A stretch of 64,000 bases of DNA from Oscillospiraceae bacterium (GTDB lineage Bacteria; Bacillota; Clostridia; Oscillospirales; Oscillospiraceae): the NCBI GenBank assembly GCA_015067785.1, contig SVLR01000002.1, positions 1 to 64,000 of the forward strand. The letters run 5' to 3'. Below, piece after piece: positions 33,207 to 42,890 of the stretch (within the stretch, counting starts at the first letter, position 1; every line of letters starts with the position of its first letter). The notes under the pieces are model-generated. The model was not told the origin of the DNA. It made no database searches and saw only the letters and a program-made list of their open reading frames with translations. A program made the translations under genes and the position numbers.

Positions 33207-34850
33207 ATGGATCATCAAGCACTTGCGGAGCTTTTGTTTCCCAATGTTACCGATACACCTGCGCAGTTAGAGGAGAGATTCCCCCTTCGGAATGTGCCTG
33301 AGGGCGCAGTTATCACCCGTATGGCACCTTCCCCCACCGGCTTCGTCCATTTGGGCAATCTGGTGCAGGGTCTGACCTCCGAGCGGATGGCACACCAGAG
33401 CGGTGGTGTTCTCTTCCTTCGTGTAGAAGACACCGATGCCAAGCGTGAGGTGCCCGGTGCTGTCAAGGTCCTCATTGAGACGCTAAAGCACTATGGCATC
33501 CAGTTTGACGAGGGCGCTACCATCGACGGAGACAACGGCCTTTACGGTCCCTACCGCCAGCGTCAGCGCGCCGATATTTACCATGTTTACGCAAAGCAGC
33601 TGGTCTCTCAGGGTATGGCTTATCCCTGCTTCTGCACCGAGGAAGAGCTCGCCGCAATGCGGGAAAAGCAGGAAGCCGCCAAGGAGACAACCGGTTACTA
33701 CGGCAAGTATGCTATGTGGCGCGACCGCCCTATGGAGGATATCCAGCAGGCGCTTTCCGCAAATAAGCCTTGGGTTCTTCGTTTCCGCAGCACCGGCAAT
33801 ATCGCAAATCAGTTTAAGTTTAGCGACCTTGTAAAGGGCGACCTGACCATCACCGAAAACGATGTGGACCATGTGCTCTTAAAATCCGACGGCATTCCCA
33901 CCTATCACTTTGCCCATGCGGTAGATGACCACCTGATGCGCACCACCCATGTTGTCCGCGGTGATGAGTGGCTGCCCACCCTCCCCTTCCACATCCAGCT
34001 GTTTAAGGCATTGGGCTTTAAGCTTCCCAAGTATGTCCATATTGGACCGCTGATGAAGATGGACGGCACCTCTAAACGGAAGCTCTCTAAGCGCAAGGAT
34101 CCCGAGCTGGCGCTGACCTTCTATAAGGCAGAGGGTTTCCCCGTATCTGCGGTTTATGAGTATATTATGACGCTCTTAAACTCCAACTACGAGGACTGGC
34201 GCAGAGCCAACCCCACCGCCCCGGCTACGGACTTTAAGTTCTCTCCCAAGAAGCTCAATCCCGCCGGCAACCTCTTCGATTACGCAAAGCTCACCGATGT
34301 CTCCAAGAACGAGATCGCCCGGATGGACGCCCAGCAGGTCTACACAGAGCTTCTAAGTTGGGCAAAGGAATTCGATCCCGAATTTGCGGCAGAACTCGAA
34401 AGAGACCCGGCATACACCACCGCCATCCTCGCCATTGGCAGAGGCGGCAAGAAGCCGAGAAAGGATCTGGCTGTCTGGAAGGATGCCAAGGATTATATGG
34501 GCTTCTTCTACGATCAGTATCTTGTCGCGCCTACCTTCGATGATAAGTTCAGCAGCGAAACAGTAGCTACAGTGCTTCGTAAGTTCCTTGAGAAGTTCGA
34601 CATTGCAGATGATTCCGCTGTTTGGTTCGACAAGGTCAAGGAGATCACTGTTGAGATCGGCTTCACGACTGATATGAAGGCATATAAGGCAGATCCCGAT
34701 GCCTTCCCCGGCAGCGTTGCGGATGTTTCCAACTTCATCCGTCAGGCAGTTACCGGAAAGACCAATTCTCCCGATCTTTACACCGTTATGCAGATTCTTG
34801 GTTACGATCGCACCAAGGCGCGTATCCAAAATGTAATGAACAGCCTATAA
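33207..34850 (+). CDS. gltX: Glutamyl-tRNA synthetase
   Basis: The class Ic enzyme charges tRNA-Glu and, in bacteria lacking GlnRS, often tRNA-Gln as well. The 547-residue protein has the HIGH equivalent in PSPTGFVHLGN (near residues 37-47), the VEDTD segment near 74, and the KLSKR loop near 291-296. The C-terminal anticodon-binding domain follows (about 370-547). The length is above that of E. coli (about 470) and fits the longer clostridial form. GAGGAG precedes ATG 33207, and a strong terminator follows. Confidence 0.94.
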   Translation: MDHQALAELLFPNVTDTPAQLEERFPLRNVPEGAVITRMAPSPTGFVHLGNLVQGLTSERMAHQSGGVLFLRVEDTDAKREVPGAVKVLIETLKHYGIQFDEGATIDGDNGLYGPYRQRQRADIYHVYAKQLVSQGMAYPCFCTEEELAAMREKQEAAKETTGYYGKYAMWRDRPMEDIQQALSANKPWVLRFRSTGNIANQFKFSDLVKGDLTITENDVDHVLLKSDGIPTYHFAHAVDDHLMRTTHVVRGDEWLPTLPFHIQLFKALGFKLPKYVHIGPLMKMDGTSKRKLSKRKDPELALTFYKAEGFPVSAVYEYIMTLLNSNYEDWRRANPTAPATDFKFSPKKLNPAGNLFDYAKLTDVSKNEIARMDAQQVYTELLSWAKEFDPEFAAELERDPAYTTAILAIGRGGKKPRKDLAVWKDAKDYMGFFYDQYLVAPTFDDKFSSETVATVLRKFLEKFDIADDSAVWFDKVKEITVEIGFTTDMKAYKADPDAFPGSVADVSNFIRQAVTGKTNSPDLYTVMQILGYDRTKARIQNVMNSL

Positions 34851-34885
34851 AAGTGTTCCCGGCAGGATCCTGCCGGGAACACTTT
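34850..34885. terminator. Terminator between gltX and the ABC permease
   Basis: A near-perfect palindrome of 18 bp per arm, beginning AAAGTGTTCCCGGCAGGA, with a T run on each side. It serves both convergent transcripts. Confidence 0.85.
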
Positions 34886-34890
34886 TGTTA

Positions 34891-37800
34891 TTATTCAACA
34901 GATTTTAGGGCCTCAGCCATATTGATCTTTTCCAGCTTAAAGTACAGGAAGAAGTCAACAATCAGGGCAGACAGTAGTGTCAGCGCCAGCGCATAAACAT
35001 AGGACGGGAAATTGATTACTGGGAACAACCAGATAATATCTACCTTGATCTGGCTGACAACAAAATCGAGAAGCCACTTGCCCATAAAAAGTCCAAGGAA
35101 CATTCCCATTCCGGTCAGCATCAGGTTTTCCTTAAAGACATAAGCCGCCGATTCCTGGGAGCGGAAGCCCAGAACCTTAATGGTGGCGATCTCCCGGACC
35201 CGTTCGTTAATGTTGATATTGGTCAGGTTATACAGCACGATGAATGCCAGCGCCGCCGCGAACAAAACGATAACGACCACGATGGTATCCAGTGCCTGCA
35301 GCATATTGTTCACCGTGTGGATCATATCCTGCGTGATAGTCACATTCATCACGCTGTCCAGCTTGGACATTCTTGCCGCAATCTCGTGACCGTCCGCGTA
35401 ATCCCGGATCTTTGCATAAGCCATCTGGCTGGTAGGAACATATCCCCACTGCCCCTCAATCGTCTCCGGTGCAACGACCGCAAAATTTTGAACGCTGTTG
35501 GCAAAGATGCCTCCAACCCGCAGATGCAAGCTCTTCATATTGGAATCCCGGACTGTTACCGTATCCCCAAGCGCAATGCCCATTCGCTCGGCAATACCAA
35601 CAGTGAGATAAACCTCACCAACAGAAGGAGCAGGCAGGAGCTCCTCACCCTGCTTGAAATTCAGAAACTCAGTAATTCCGCTGTCGGTAATGATCATAGA
35701 CAGCTCACCGGTGCTGTCACCAGAATCCAGCTCCGCTGAGGTCTGATAGAAGAAGTGCAAGCCTGACACATCCCCACGGAATTCCTCCCGAAATGCTTTC
35801 TGCTGTTCTTCATTCTGTCCGCCGCCAAAATATATCTCCATATCGTAAAGGGCCACCTCTCCGTACTGGTGGGGCACCGTATTGACAATGGAATCCCGCA
35901 GACCAAAGCCGGTCAGAAGCAGCGCAGTACAACCGCCAATGCCGAGCAGCATCATCAGCATCCGCTGTCGGTAACGGAAGATATTACGCAGCATTACTTT
36001 ATTAAGGAATCCGATGCGCTTCCAGAAGGGCAGATACTCCATAAATATCTTCTTACCGGAGGTAGGTGCCTTGGGACGGATCAGTTCAGCCGGTACTTCC
36101 TTCAGCGTTCTATGGCAGCAAAACCAGGTCACGGCCAGCATAGCAACCGTGTAGCTCACCACTACAGCAGAGCACAGCGGCACATCCAGCTTCAGCACAA
36201 GCTTCGGCGTCACATTCAGAAGGATTCCGTAGACATCCCATAAAATGGCCGGCAGCAGCACACTGCCTAAAAGCACACCGAAGCCGCAGCCAAGCACAGC
36301 CGCGGAACCGGCATACATCAGATATTTCCCAATGATAGCGCTTTCGCTGTAGCCCAGCGCCTTGAAGGTACCGATCTGCGTCCGCTCCTCTGCCACCATT
36401 CGTGTCATTGTAGTAATACATACAAGGGACGCTACCAGCAGGAAAAATGCAGGGAACACACGGGATACGCCCATAACGATGTCGGAGTTATTATCTACCG
36501 CTAAGTAGCCCACATTGGTATTTCGATCCAAAATAAAGGACTCGATATCCGTCATACCGTCGATCTGCGACTTAGCATCCGCCAGCTCCTTCGCGGCGTC
36601 ATCCAGCTTCTGCTTGGCATCCGCCAATTCCGCTTCTGCCTTTTCCTTGCCTTCGTTATATTCTGCCCAGCCTTTATCCAGCTCTGCCTGACCTTCATTC
36701 AGAGCGCTCATGCCCTTATCCAGCTCTGTGCGATTGGCATCTATCACAGTCTGAGCAGCATCCAGCTGAACCTGACCGGCTTCGATTTCTGCCTCCGCAG
36801 AGGCAAACTGGCTGTCTGCCATTGCCTTATTGTTCTGCACCTCAACAAAACCGGCATCAATGGTTGCCATTGCTTCGTTCAGTGTCTTTTCTGTCTCCAA
36901 AAGTTCAGCCTTTTGGTCAACAATTTCGGTACGCTGCTTTTTAAGCTCTGCCAGCTGATTGATAAGCTCAGCCTGGGTAACGATCAGCTCGTCCTTCTGC
37001 GCAAGGTAACCGTCCAACTCCGACTGGGCTGCGGCCAACTCCTTCTTGAGACCCTCTGCGACCGCATTGGTGGCATCCGGGCCACCTGCCCCATTTAGAA
37101 GTGTGGTTAAGGTTTTCACCTTCATATCAGCCAGCGTAATGCCAAGCTCCAGCTTTTCCATACCGTCCTTAAGCTGGGTTAGACCATCCTCGATCTGAGT
37201 AATGCCGTTATCCAAAAGCGGCAGTCCTTCTTCGATCTGTTTCAGTCCGTCGTTGAGCTGATTGAGACCGTCAACGACCTGTTTTCGGTTTTCGATCAAC
37301 TGGTTATAGGCATCCGCCAGCTGGGCATAGGCTTCCTTCTTGGCTGTTGCCAGTTCTACACGTCCGGCATCCAGCTTTTCACGCTGTTCATTCAGCTCCT
37401 TTTGACCGGCCTCCAGTTCCTTAAGTCCATCCTCCAGCTTTTTCCGGTTCTCGTCAATTTCCTTTTGAGCCTTTTCCAGTTCCTTCAGGCCCTTATCCAG
37501 CTCTGCCAGCGCTTCCGTCCTGCCTTCTTCATATTCGGCAAGACCCTTTTCGTACTCGGCATAACCGTCCTCATACTGTTTCGTTGCATCGGCTTTCAGG
37601 TTCACCAGCCGTTCGCCCGCAAGGACGGTTACGCTGTCCTTCAGCTCATCCGCCATATCCTTCAGGTATTGATCATACGCCTCGGTATAGGGGGTATAAT
37701 TGCCGATCAGCGTTACATCGATTTCTGTATAGTAATCCACATTTAAGGCATCTGCAGGCAAATATACATAGGTGCTTACCACACCGCTTCCAATGCTGGT

Positions 37801-38367
37801 GCTGCCACGAGACAGATCCATGTAAAGCGGTGTGCTCACATAGCCAACCACCGTGTAGGTACGATAATGGATGCTATCCAGCGTTCCCTGATCATTGTCC
37901 TCGGAAATGGTAAAGGTGCTGCCAAGGACCTTATCCGTGGCATTGTGACCGTCTACCAAGCATTCATCCGGACTTTGGGGCATTCTACCGCCCAAAAGGT
38001 TGACCTTATTAATCGCGGACGGTATGGTGTGTACCTTGTAGACCGCATCCAGCTCTTCCGCATTGCGGCTGCCGATGACATCCATAGAAACAGCACCCTC
38101 TGCTTCCTCTACACCTGCCATCTTTGCTACCTTATCCACTTCCGCCTGAGACCAGCCATAGGTAGACAGCAGACGCAGGTCAAACATATTCTGCGTCTGC
38201 ACAAACTTCTGCCCCGTAGCCACCATATCGGCCTTCGTGCTGAGCAGACCCACAAATATGGACGAGCCCAATATGATAATGGCCATAATGGCGATGTATC
38301 GACCGAAGGAGCCCCGGATGGTACGCAGCAGGCTCTTTAGCAAAACATTCTTCTTTTTCATTACCAT
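34891..38367 (-). CDS. ABC transporter permease (FtsX/MacB type) with long coiled coil
   Basis: The 1158-residue membrane protein has an N-terminal transmembrane helix (about 22-44) and an extracellular MacB-like periplasmic-core-type domain (to about 250). A very long Glu/Lys/Leu-rich coiled coil follows (about 262-610, heptad-like repeats such as ELDKGLKELEKAQKEID). The first FtsX domain has three helices (about 640-770), then comes a second extracellular domain, and a second FtsX domain stands at the C-terminus (about 1030-1150). It overlaps the ATPase gene by 7 bases. Family members export antimicrobial peptides or lipids or act mechanically on cell-wall hydrolases. The substrate is not evident. 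Confidence 0.88.
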   Translation of the reverse strand: MVMKKKNVLLKSLLRTIRGSFGRYIAIMAIIILGSSIFVGLLSTKADMVATGQKFVQTQNMFDLRLLSTYGWSQAEVDKVAKMAGVEEAEGAVSMDVIGSRNAEELDAVYKVHTIPSAINKVNLLGGRMPQSPDECLVDGHNATDKVLGSTFTISEDNDQGTLDSIHYRTYTVVGYVSTPLYMDLSRGSTSIGSGVVSTYVYLPADALNVDYYTEIDVTLIGNYTPYTEAYDQYLKDMADELKDSVTVLAGERLVNLKADATKQYEDGYAEYEKGLAEYEEGRTEALAELDKGLKELEKAQKEIDENRKKLEDGLKELEAGQKELNEQREKLDAGRVELATAKKEAYAQLADAYNQLIENRKQVVDGLNQLNDGLKQIEEGLPLLDNGITQIEDGLTQLKDGMEKLELGITLADMKVKTLTTLLNGAGGPDATNAVAEGLKKELAAAQSELDGYLAQKDELIVTQAELINQLAELKKQRTEIVDQKAELLETEKTLNEAMATIDAGFVEVQNNKAMADSQFASAEAEIEAGQVQLDAAQTVIDANRTELDKGMSALNEGQAELDKGWAEYNEGKEKAEAELADAKQKLDDAAKELADAKSQIDGMTDIESFILDRNTNVGYLAVDNNSDIVMGVSRVFPAFFLLVASLVCITTMTRMVAEERTQIGTFKALGYSESAIIGKYLMYAGSAAVLGCGFGVLLGSVLLPAILWDVYGILLNVTPKLVLKLDVPLCSAVVVSYTVAMLAVTWFCCHRTLKEVPAELIRPKAPTSGKKIFMEYLPFWKRIGFLNKVMLRNIFRYRQRMLMMLLGIGGCTALLLTGFGLRDSIVNTVPHQYGEVALYDMEIYFGGGQNEEQQKAFREEFRGDVSGLHFFYQTSAELDSGDSTGELSMIITDSGITEFLNFKQGEELLPAPSVGEVYLTVGIAERMGIALGDTVTVRDSNMKSLHLRVGGIFANSVQNFAVVAPETIEGQWGYVPTSQMAYAKIRDYADGHEIAARMSKLDSVMNVTITQDMIHTVNNMLQALDTIVVVIVLFAAALAFIVLYNLTNININERVREIATIKVLGFRSQESAAYVFKENLMLTGMGMFLGLFMGKWLLDFVVSQIKVDIIWLFPVINFPSYVYALALTLLSALIVDFFLYFKLEKINMAEALKSVE

Positions 38368-39062
38368 TCGATCTCCGAAATATCCTGAGGATGTTCGTTT
38401 AGTGTCACGGAGCGCACCGTACCGTTGCGGACCTTAATGACCCTGTCTGCCATAGCGGTCAGGGCACTGTTGTGGGTGATGATCACAACGGTCATACCCG
38501 TATTTCTCGCGGTGTCCTGCAAGAGCTTGAGGATCGCCTTGCCGGTCTGATAATCCAGCGCACCGGTAGGCTCATCGCAAAGCAAAAGCTTCGGGTTTTT
38601 CGCCAACGCCCGGGCAATGGCAACGCGCTGCTGCTCACCACCGGAAAGCTGGCTGGGGAAATTGTTCATCCGGTCGAGAAGTCCGACACTCTCCAATACC
38701 TGCTTTGCATCCAAGGGGTGCTTACTGATCTGATTGGCAAGCTCCACATTTTCAAGGGCAGTCAGATTACCCACAAGATTATAGAACTGAAAAACGAAGC
38801 CAACATCTGCACGGCGGTAATCCGTCAGCTGCCGCTTATTCAGCGCAGAGACCTCGCGCCCGTCCAAAATAACCTTACCGGTCGTCAGTGTATCCATACC
38901 ACCGAGAATGTTCAGCAGCGTGGTCTTACCTGCGCCGGAGGGACCGACAATGACGACCAGCTCCCCCTTTTCTACCGTAAAGGACGCGCCCTGGAGAGCG
39001 TGAATGGAAACCTCACCCATCTTATAGGTCTTGCCCACATCCGTAAATTCAATAAATGCCAT
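38361..39062 (-). CDS. ABC transporter ATP-binding protein (LolD/MacB type)
   Basis: The 233-residue ATPase partners the overlapping permease gene. Visible are Walker [10 protein letters not shown] (near 39-47), the Q-loop FVFQFYNLV near 88, the signature [15 protein letters not shown] near 139, Walker [13 protein letters not shown] near 158, and the H-loop ITHN near 196. GGAG lies about 10 bases before ATG. Its 3' end overlaps the permease by 7 bases. No histidine kinase or regulator is adjacent, so the inducing signal is unknown. Confidence 0.93.
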   Translation of the reverse strand: MAFIEFTDVGKTYKMGEVSIHALQGASFTVEKGELVVIVGPSGAGKTTLLNILGGMDTLTTGKVILDGREVSALNKRQLTDYRRADVGFVFQFYNLVGNLTALENVELANQISKHPLDAKQVLESVGLLDRMNNFPSQLSGGEQQRVAIARALAKNPKLLLCDEPTGALDYQTGKAILKLLQDTARNTGMTVVIITHNSALTAMADRVIKVRNGTVRSVTLNEHPQDISEIEW

Positions 39063-39148
39063 TCTATTTCACTCCAATACTTAAATATCCACACATAGCA
39101 TAACATAAAAATAAGTCAGTGTGTATAAATTTTTTATGAATTTTACAG

Positions 39149-39186
39149 AAAACTACCGTCTATGGCGCACCATAGACGGTAGTTTT
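39149..39186 (-). terminator. Terminator of the citrate-synthase/idh operon
   Basis: A perfect 17-bp stem (arm AAAACTACCGTCTATGG) with a 4-base loop begins 2 bases beyond the idh stop. The A/T ends of the stem provide the T run. Confidence 0.9.
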
Positions 39187-39187
39187 C

Positions 39188-40297
39188 TTATAATGTGGCG
39201 ATCAGGGCATCAGCATACTCCTCGCAGGTAGCAGCCGAGCCGTCAGACTTGACGGTCAGCGGACAATTTGCGATGGCATTTTCCAGCTTTTCAGCAGCCT
39301 CACTGCGACAGATATGCCGCAGAAGCAAAGCTGCTGCCTTGAGAATGCTGTCAGGATTTGCGTACTGACCCATACCCCGCTCGATCATACGGGGCGCAGA
39401 GCCATGAATAGCCTCGAACATTGCGTAGCGGTCACCCAAATTCGCGCTGCCCGCAGTGCCTACACCGCCCTGTAGCTGTGCAGCTTCGTCGGTGATAATG
39501 TCACCGTAGAGATTGGGCATTACAAAGACCTGGAACTTTTCACGCAGACCCTCCTTGAGAAGATTTGCAGTCATAATGTCAATATAGTAATCCTCCACAG
39601 TGATCTCAGGATATTCCGCGGCGATCTCATGGGCGATGGCGGTAAATTTGCCGTCGGTCTTTTTCATAATGTTGGCCTTGGTAACCACGGACATATGGGT
39701 CTTGCCGTTATTGCGGGCATACTCAAAGGCTGCCCGGACGATGCGGCGTGTGCCCTTATCGGTGGTGACTTTAAAGTCCACGGCCATACCGGGAAGCTCT
39801 AAGCCGCGGCTGCCAAGGACATACTCACCCTCGGTATTTTCGCGGAAGAACATCCAGTCGATGCCCTGCTCGGGAATGCAAACCGGGCGCACATTGGCAT
39901 AGAGATCCAGCTCACGGCGCATAGTCACATTGGCAGACTCCAACGTACCGCCGTGGGGTGTGGTTGTCGGTCCCTTCAGTACCACATCGCAGGACTTGAT
40001 CTCAGCCAGTACATCATCGGGAATAGCTTTGCCCTGCGCCATACGGTTTTCGATGGTCAGTCCCTCGATCTCCTTAATGATCACGCTGCCCCTTACGATC
40101 TCATCTGCCAGCAGCTTTTTAAGCACCCGGGTAGCCTGCTTGGTGATAATGGGGCCGATGCCGTCACCGTCGACTACACCGATGGTGACACATTCCTTAG
40201 TGGAAAAGTCGGTCTTTTCCGTATTCATATTTGCAACTCTCTCCTGCTGCTCTGTCAGCAGAACGCGAAAAGCCTCTAAAGCTTCACGAATATCCAT
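39188..40297 (-). CDS. icd: Isocitrate dehydrogenase (NAD(P)-dependent, IDH/IPMDH family)
   Basis: The protein oxidatively decarboxylates isocitrate to 2-oxoglutarate. It has 369 residues. The substrate loop SANVTMRRELDLYANVRPV (near 118-136) has the Ser-x-Asn and three Arg positions of isocitrate enzymes. FRENTEGEYV lies near 152, the catalytic Lys in KANIMKKTDG near 207, and the NLYGDIITDEAAQLQGG metal segment near 262. HGSAP near 295 favours NAD. Isopropylmalate dehydrogenase is an alternative in the same family, but the neighbours (aconitase and citrate synthase) support isocitrate. AAAGGAG precedes ATG. It is the last gene of the operon. Confidence 0.88.
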   Translation of the reverse strand: MDIREALEAFRVLLTEQQERVANMNTEKTDFSTKECVTIGVVDGDGIGPIITKQATRVLKKLLADEIVRGSVIIKEIEGLTIENRMAQGKAIPDDVLAEIKSCDVVLKGPTTTPHGGTLESANVTMRRELDLYANVRPVCIPEQGIDWMFFRENTEGEYVLGSRGLELPGMAVDFKVTTDKGTRRIVRAAFEYARNNGKTHMSVVTKANIMKKTDGKFTAIAHEIAAEYPEITVEDYYIDIMTANLLKEGLREKFQVFVMPNLYGDIITDEAAQLQGGVGTAGSANLGDRYAMFEAIHGSAPRMIERGMGQYANPDSILKAAALLLRHICRSEAAEKLENAIANCPLTVKSDGSAATCEEYADALIATL

Positions 40298-40309
40298 AGC
40301 TGTACTCCT

Positions 40310-42235
40310 TTACCTTCCGCCATCCTTTGTGTAGTTAAGCAGTCCACCGGCGAGCAGGATGTTTTGCTGCCGCTGCGTCAGGTCGCAGACCGCTGTGAAG
40401 CTGCGACCGCTTTCCTCATCCTTTACTGTCAGCTCGCCGCTGGCCATAGAGCTGCGGATGTCTGCAAATCTAAGCTTTGCGCCCTGGGATACCCAATCGT
40501 AGTCCTCGGGATCCTTAAATGTAAGGGGCAAAATACCTGCGTTAATCAGGTTTGCCACATGGATGCGGGCGAAACTCTTGGCAATCACGCACCGCACACC
40601 CAGATACATCGGCACCAGCGCCGCGTGTTCTCTGGAGGAGCCCTGACCGTAATTGCTGCCGCCAATTACCACACCGTCCCCTGCCGCTTTTGCCCGGGCC
40701 GGGAACTCCGGATCGCAAACCTCAAAGCAGAAATTAGAGAGGTAAGGGATATTGGAACGGTATGGCAGGATCTTTGCACCGGCTGGCATAATGTGGTCTG
40801 TGGTAATATTATCCCCGACCTTTAGCACGATCTCCGCTGTCAGACTGTCCGCAAAAGGCTTGCTCTTGGGGAATTCTTTAATATTCGGACCCCGGAGCAC
40901 TTCGCCATCATTGCCTTCAGGAAGCGGCATCAGCACACCGGAATCGTCTACCTTAAACTGAGCAGGCACATTATAGCATACTTCCGCATCCACAGTACGG
41001 GGATCGGTAATATAGCCACGAAGGGCAGATGCAACAGCTGTTTCCGGGGAGACAAGATAGACCTGCCCATCCCGGGTACCGCTTCTGCCGAGGAAATTGC
41101 GGTTAAAGGTCCGCAGGCTCACACCGCCGGAATTGGGAGAAAAGCCCATACCGATACAAGGACCGCAGGCACATTCCAAAAGTCTTGCACCGCTGGCAAG
41201 AATGTCGTTCAGGGCGCCACACGCGGCAAGCATAGAGAGCACCTGCCGGGAGCCGGGAGAAACAGAGAGGTTCACACCGGGCGCAATGGTCTTTCCTTTC
41301 AGCATCGCGGCAACCTTCAGCATATCCTGCAACGAAGAATTGGTGCAGGAACCCACGCATACCTGATCGACCTTAATGTCACTAAGGGTCTCCACAGCCA
41401 CCACATTGTCAGGACTGTGGGGGCAGGCAATCATCGGCTTGAGTTCATTTAGATCAATTGTGACCTCAAGATCATAGACCGCATCGGGATCGCTTTCCAA
41501 AGGAATGTACGCATCCCCTCTCCCCTGGGCCTCCAAAAACTTCTTCGTCTGCTCGTCAGAGGGGAAAATGGATGTGGTCGCACCCAGCTCTGCGCCCATA
41601 TTGGTAATGGTCGCCCGCTGAGGAACGGTCAGACCTCGGATTCCCTCACCACCCCATTCGATGATAGCGCCTACGCCACCCTTCACAGAGAGGATCCGAA
41701 GAATTTCAAGACTGATATCCTTGGCAGTCACATTCTTCTGCAGGCTTCCAACGAGGTTGACCTTATACATCTTAGGCATCGTAATATAATACGCGCCACC
41801 TCCCATAGCAACAGCCACATCGAGACCGCCTGCGCCGAAAGCAAGCATACCTAAGCCGCCGCCGGTCGGGGTATGGCTGTCAGAGCCAATAAGGGTCTTG
41901 CCGGGGATACCAAAGCGCTCCAAATGGACCTGATGGCAGATACCGTTGCCCGGTCGGGAGAAACGAACGCCATATTTCGCGGCAACCGTCTGTAAGTAAC
42001 GGTGGTCATCGGCATTTTCAAAGCCGCATTGCAGGGTGTTATGGTCCACATAGGCAACAGACAGTTCTGTTTTTACTCTGGGAATACCCATAGTCTCAAA
42101 TTCCAAGTACGCCATCGTACCTGTCGCATCCTGGGTAAGCGTCTGGTCGATTCGCAGCGCTACCTGACAACCCGGTGTCATATCCCCATCCACAAGATGG
42201 GCGGAAATAATCTTTTGTGCAAGTGTCTTACCCAT
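40310..42235 (-). CDS. acnA: Aconitate hydratase
   Basis: The [4Fe-4S] enzyme interconverts citrate and isocitrate. The 641-residue protein is of the short single-chain type that resembles fused LeuC-LeuD. Cluster Cys lie in VCVGSCTNSS (near 289-298) and CACGPCIGMG (near 350-359), and the substrate motif SDSHTPTGGG is near 116. The swivel domain carries GGSNYGQGSSREHAA near 532. The start at 42235 overlaps gntR by 8 bases, with GAAGGA upstream. It lies between gntR and idh in an operon giving citrate to 2-oxoglutarate. Confidence 0.94.
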   Translation of the reverse strand: MGKTLAQKIISAHLVDGDMTPGCQVALRIDQTLTQDATGTMAYLEFETMGIPRVKTELSVAYVDHNTLQCGFENADDHRYLQTVAAKYGVRFSRPGNGICHQVHLERFGIPGKTLIGSDSHTPTGGGLGMLAFGAGGLDVAVAMGGGAYYITMPKMYKVNLVGSLQKNVTAKDISLEILRILSVKGGVGAIIEWGGEGIRGLTVPQRATITNMGAELGATTSIFPSDEQTKKFLEAQGRGDAYIPLESDPDAVYDLEVTIDLNELKPMIACPHSPDNVVAVETLSDIKVDQVCVGSCTNSSLQDMLKVAAMLKGKTIAPGVNLSVSPGSRQVLSMLAACGALNDILASGARLLECACGPCIGMGFSPNSGGVSLRTFNRNFLGRSGTRDGQVYLVSPETAVASALRGYITDPRTVDAEVCYNVPAQFKVDDSGVLMPLPEGNDGEVLRGPNIKEFPKSKPFADSLTAEIVLKVGDNITTDHIMPAGAKILPYRSNIPYLSNFCFEVCDPEFPARAKAAGDGVVIGGSNYGQGSSREHAALVPMYLGVRCVIAKSFARIHVANLINAGILPLTFKDPEDYDWVSQGAKLRFADIRSSMASGELTVKDEESGRSFTAVCDLTQRQQNILLAGGLLNYTKDGGR

Positions 42236-42881
42236 TTTCCTTCAGCCTCTCGATCATATTCATCTTTGCATTGGCAATATGCGCTTCCATCAGTCTGCAA
42301 GCGAGTGCTTCATCTCCGTCAATGATTGCCTGCCCAATGGCGCGATGCTCATCCACAGATTTTTTCACCCGATTATCATCGGTGATGGAGATCCTGCGGA
42401 AACGGAGCGTCTTTTTATGAAGCGGCATCAGGGTGTCCTGCAGGATGCTGCCGGGAGAAAGATCATAAATGAGATCGTGGAACTGATCGTCCACCTCACG
42501 AAGACGGTCCAGATCCCGTTTTTCATAATAGAAATCCTGCAGATCACAAAGGGACGCGATCTTCGCCTTATCTGCATCGGTGCAATTACGGGCAGCGCGG
42601 GCAGCAGCAAGCCCTTCAATGCGCATACGGATATCCATAATATCGATCAGGTCCTCTACCGTAATACCCAACACCATCGCACCCTTGCCCGTCTCCTGAA
42701 TCAGCCGTTCGTGCTCTAAACGACGGAGCGCCTCCCGAATGGGGGTGCGGCTCACGCCCAGCGCTTCCACCAGCTTTAATTCTGTGAGGATCTCTCCACG
42801 GGCATATACACCGGTAATAATATCATCTTCTAATTTCTCAAATATTTGATCTGCCAAAGAAACCGTCTTAAACTTTTCCAT
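42228..42881 (-). CDS. GntR-family transcription regulator (FCD type)
   Basis: The 217-residue protein has an N-terminal winged helix (about 8-75: GEILTELKLVEALGVSRTPIREALRRLE) and an all-helical FCD ligand-binding domain (about 80-210) whose conserved Asp and His residues bind a metal and often a carboxylic acid. AAGGAGG precedes ATG. The gene lies inside the citrate operon between the citrate synthase and aconitase genes. A TTGTATACAA palindrome, a typical site for this family, lies at the operon promoter (44281-44290), so autoregulation of the whole operon by a citrate-pathway acid is likely. Confidence 0.92.
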   Translation of the reverse strand: MEKFKTVSLADQIFEKLEDDIITGVYARGEILTELKLVEALGVSRTPIREALRRLEHERLIQETGKGAMVLGITVEDLIDIMDIRMRIEGLAAARAARNCTDADKAKIASLCDLQDFYYEKRDLDRLREVDDQFHDLIYDLSPGSILQDTLMPLHKKTLRFRRISITDDNRVKKSVDEHRAIGQAIIDGDEALACRLMEAHIANAKMNMIERLKENG

Positions 42882-42890
42882 AGCTCCTCC

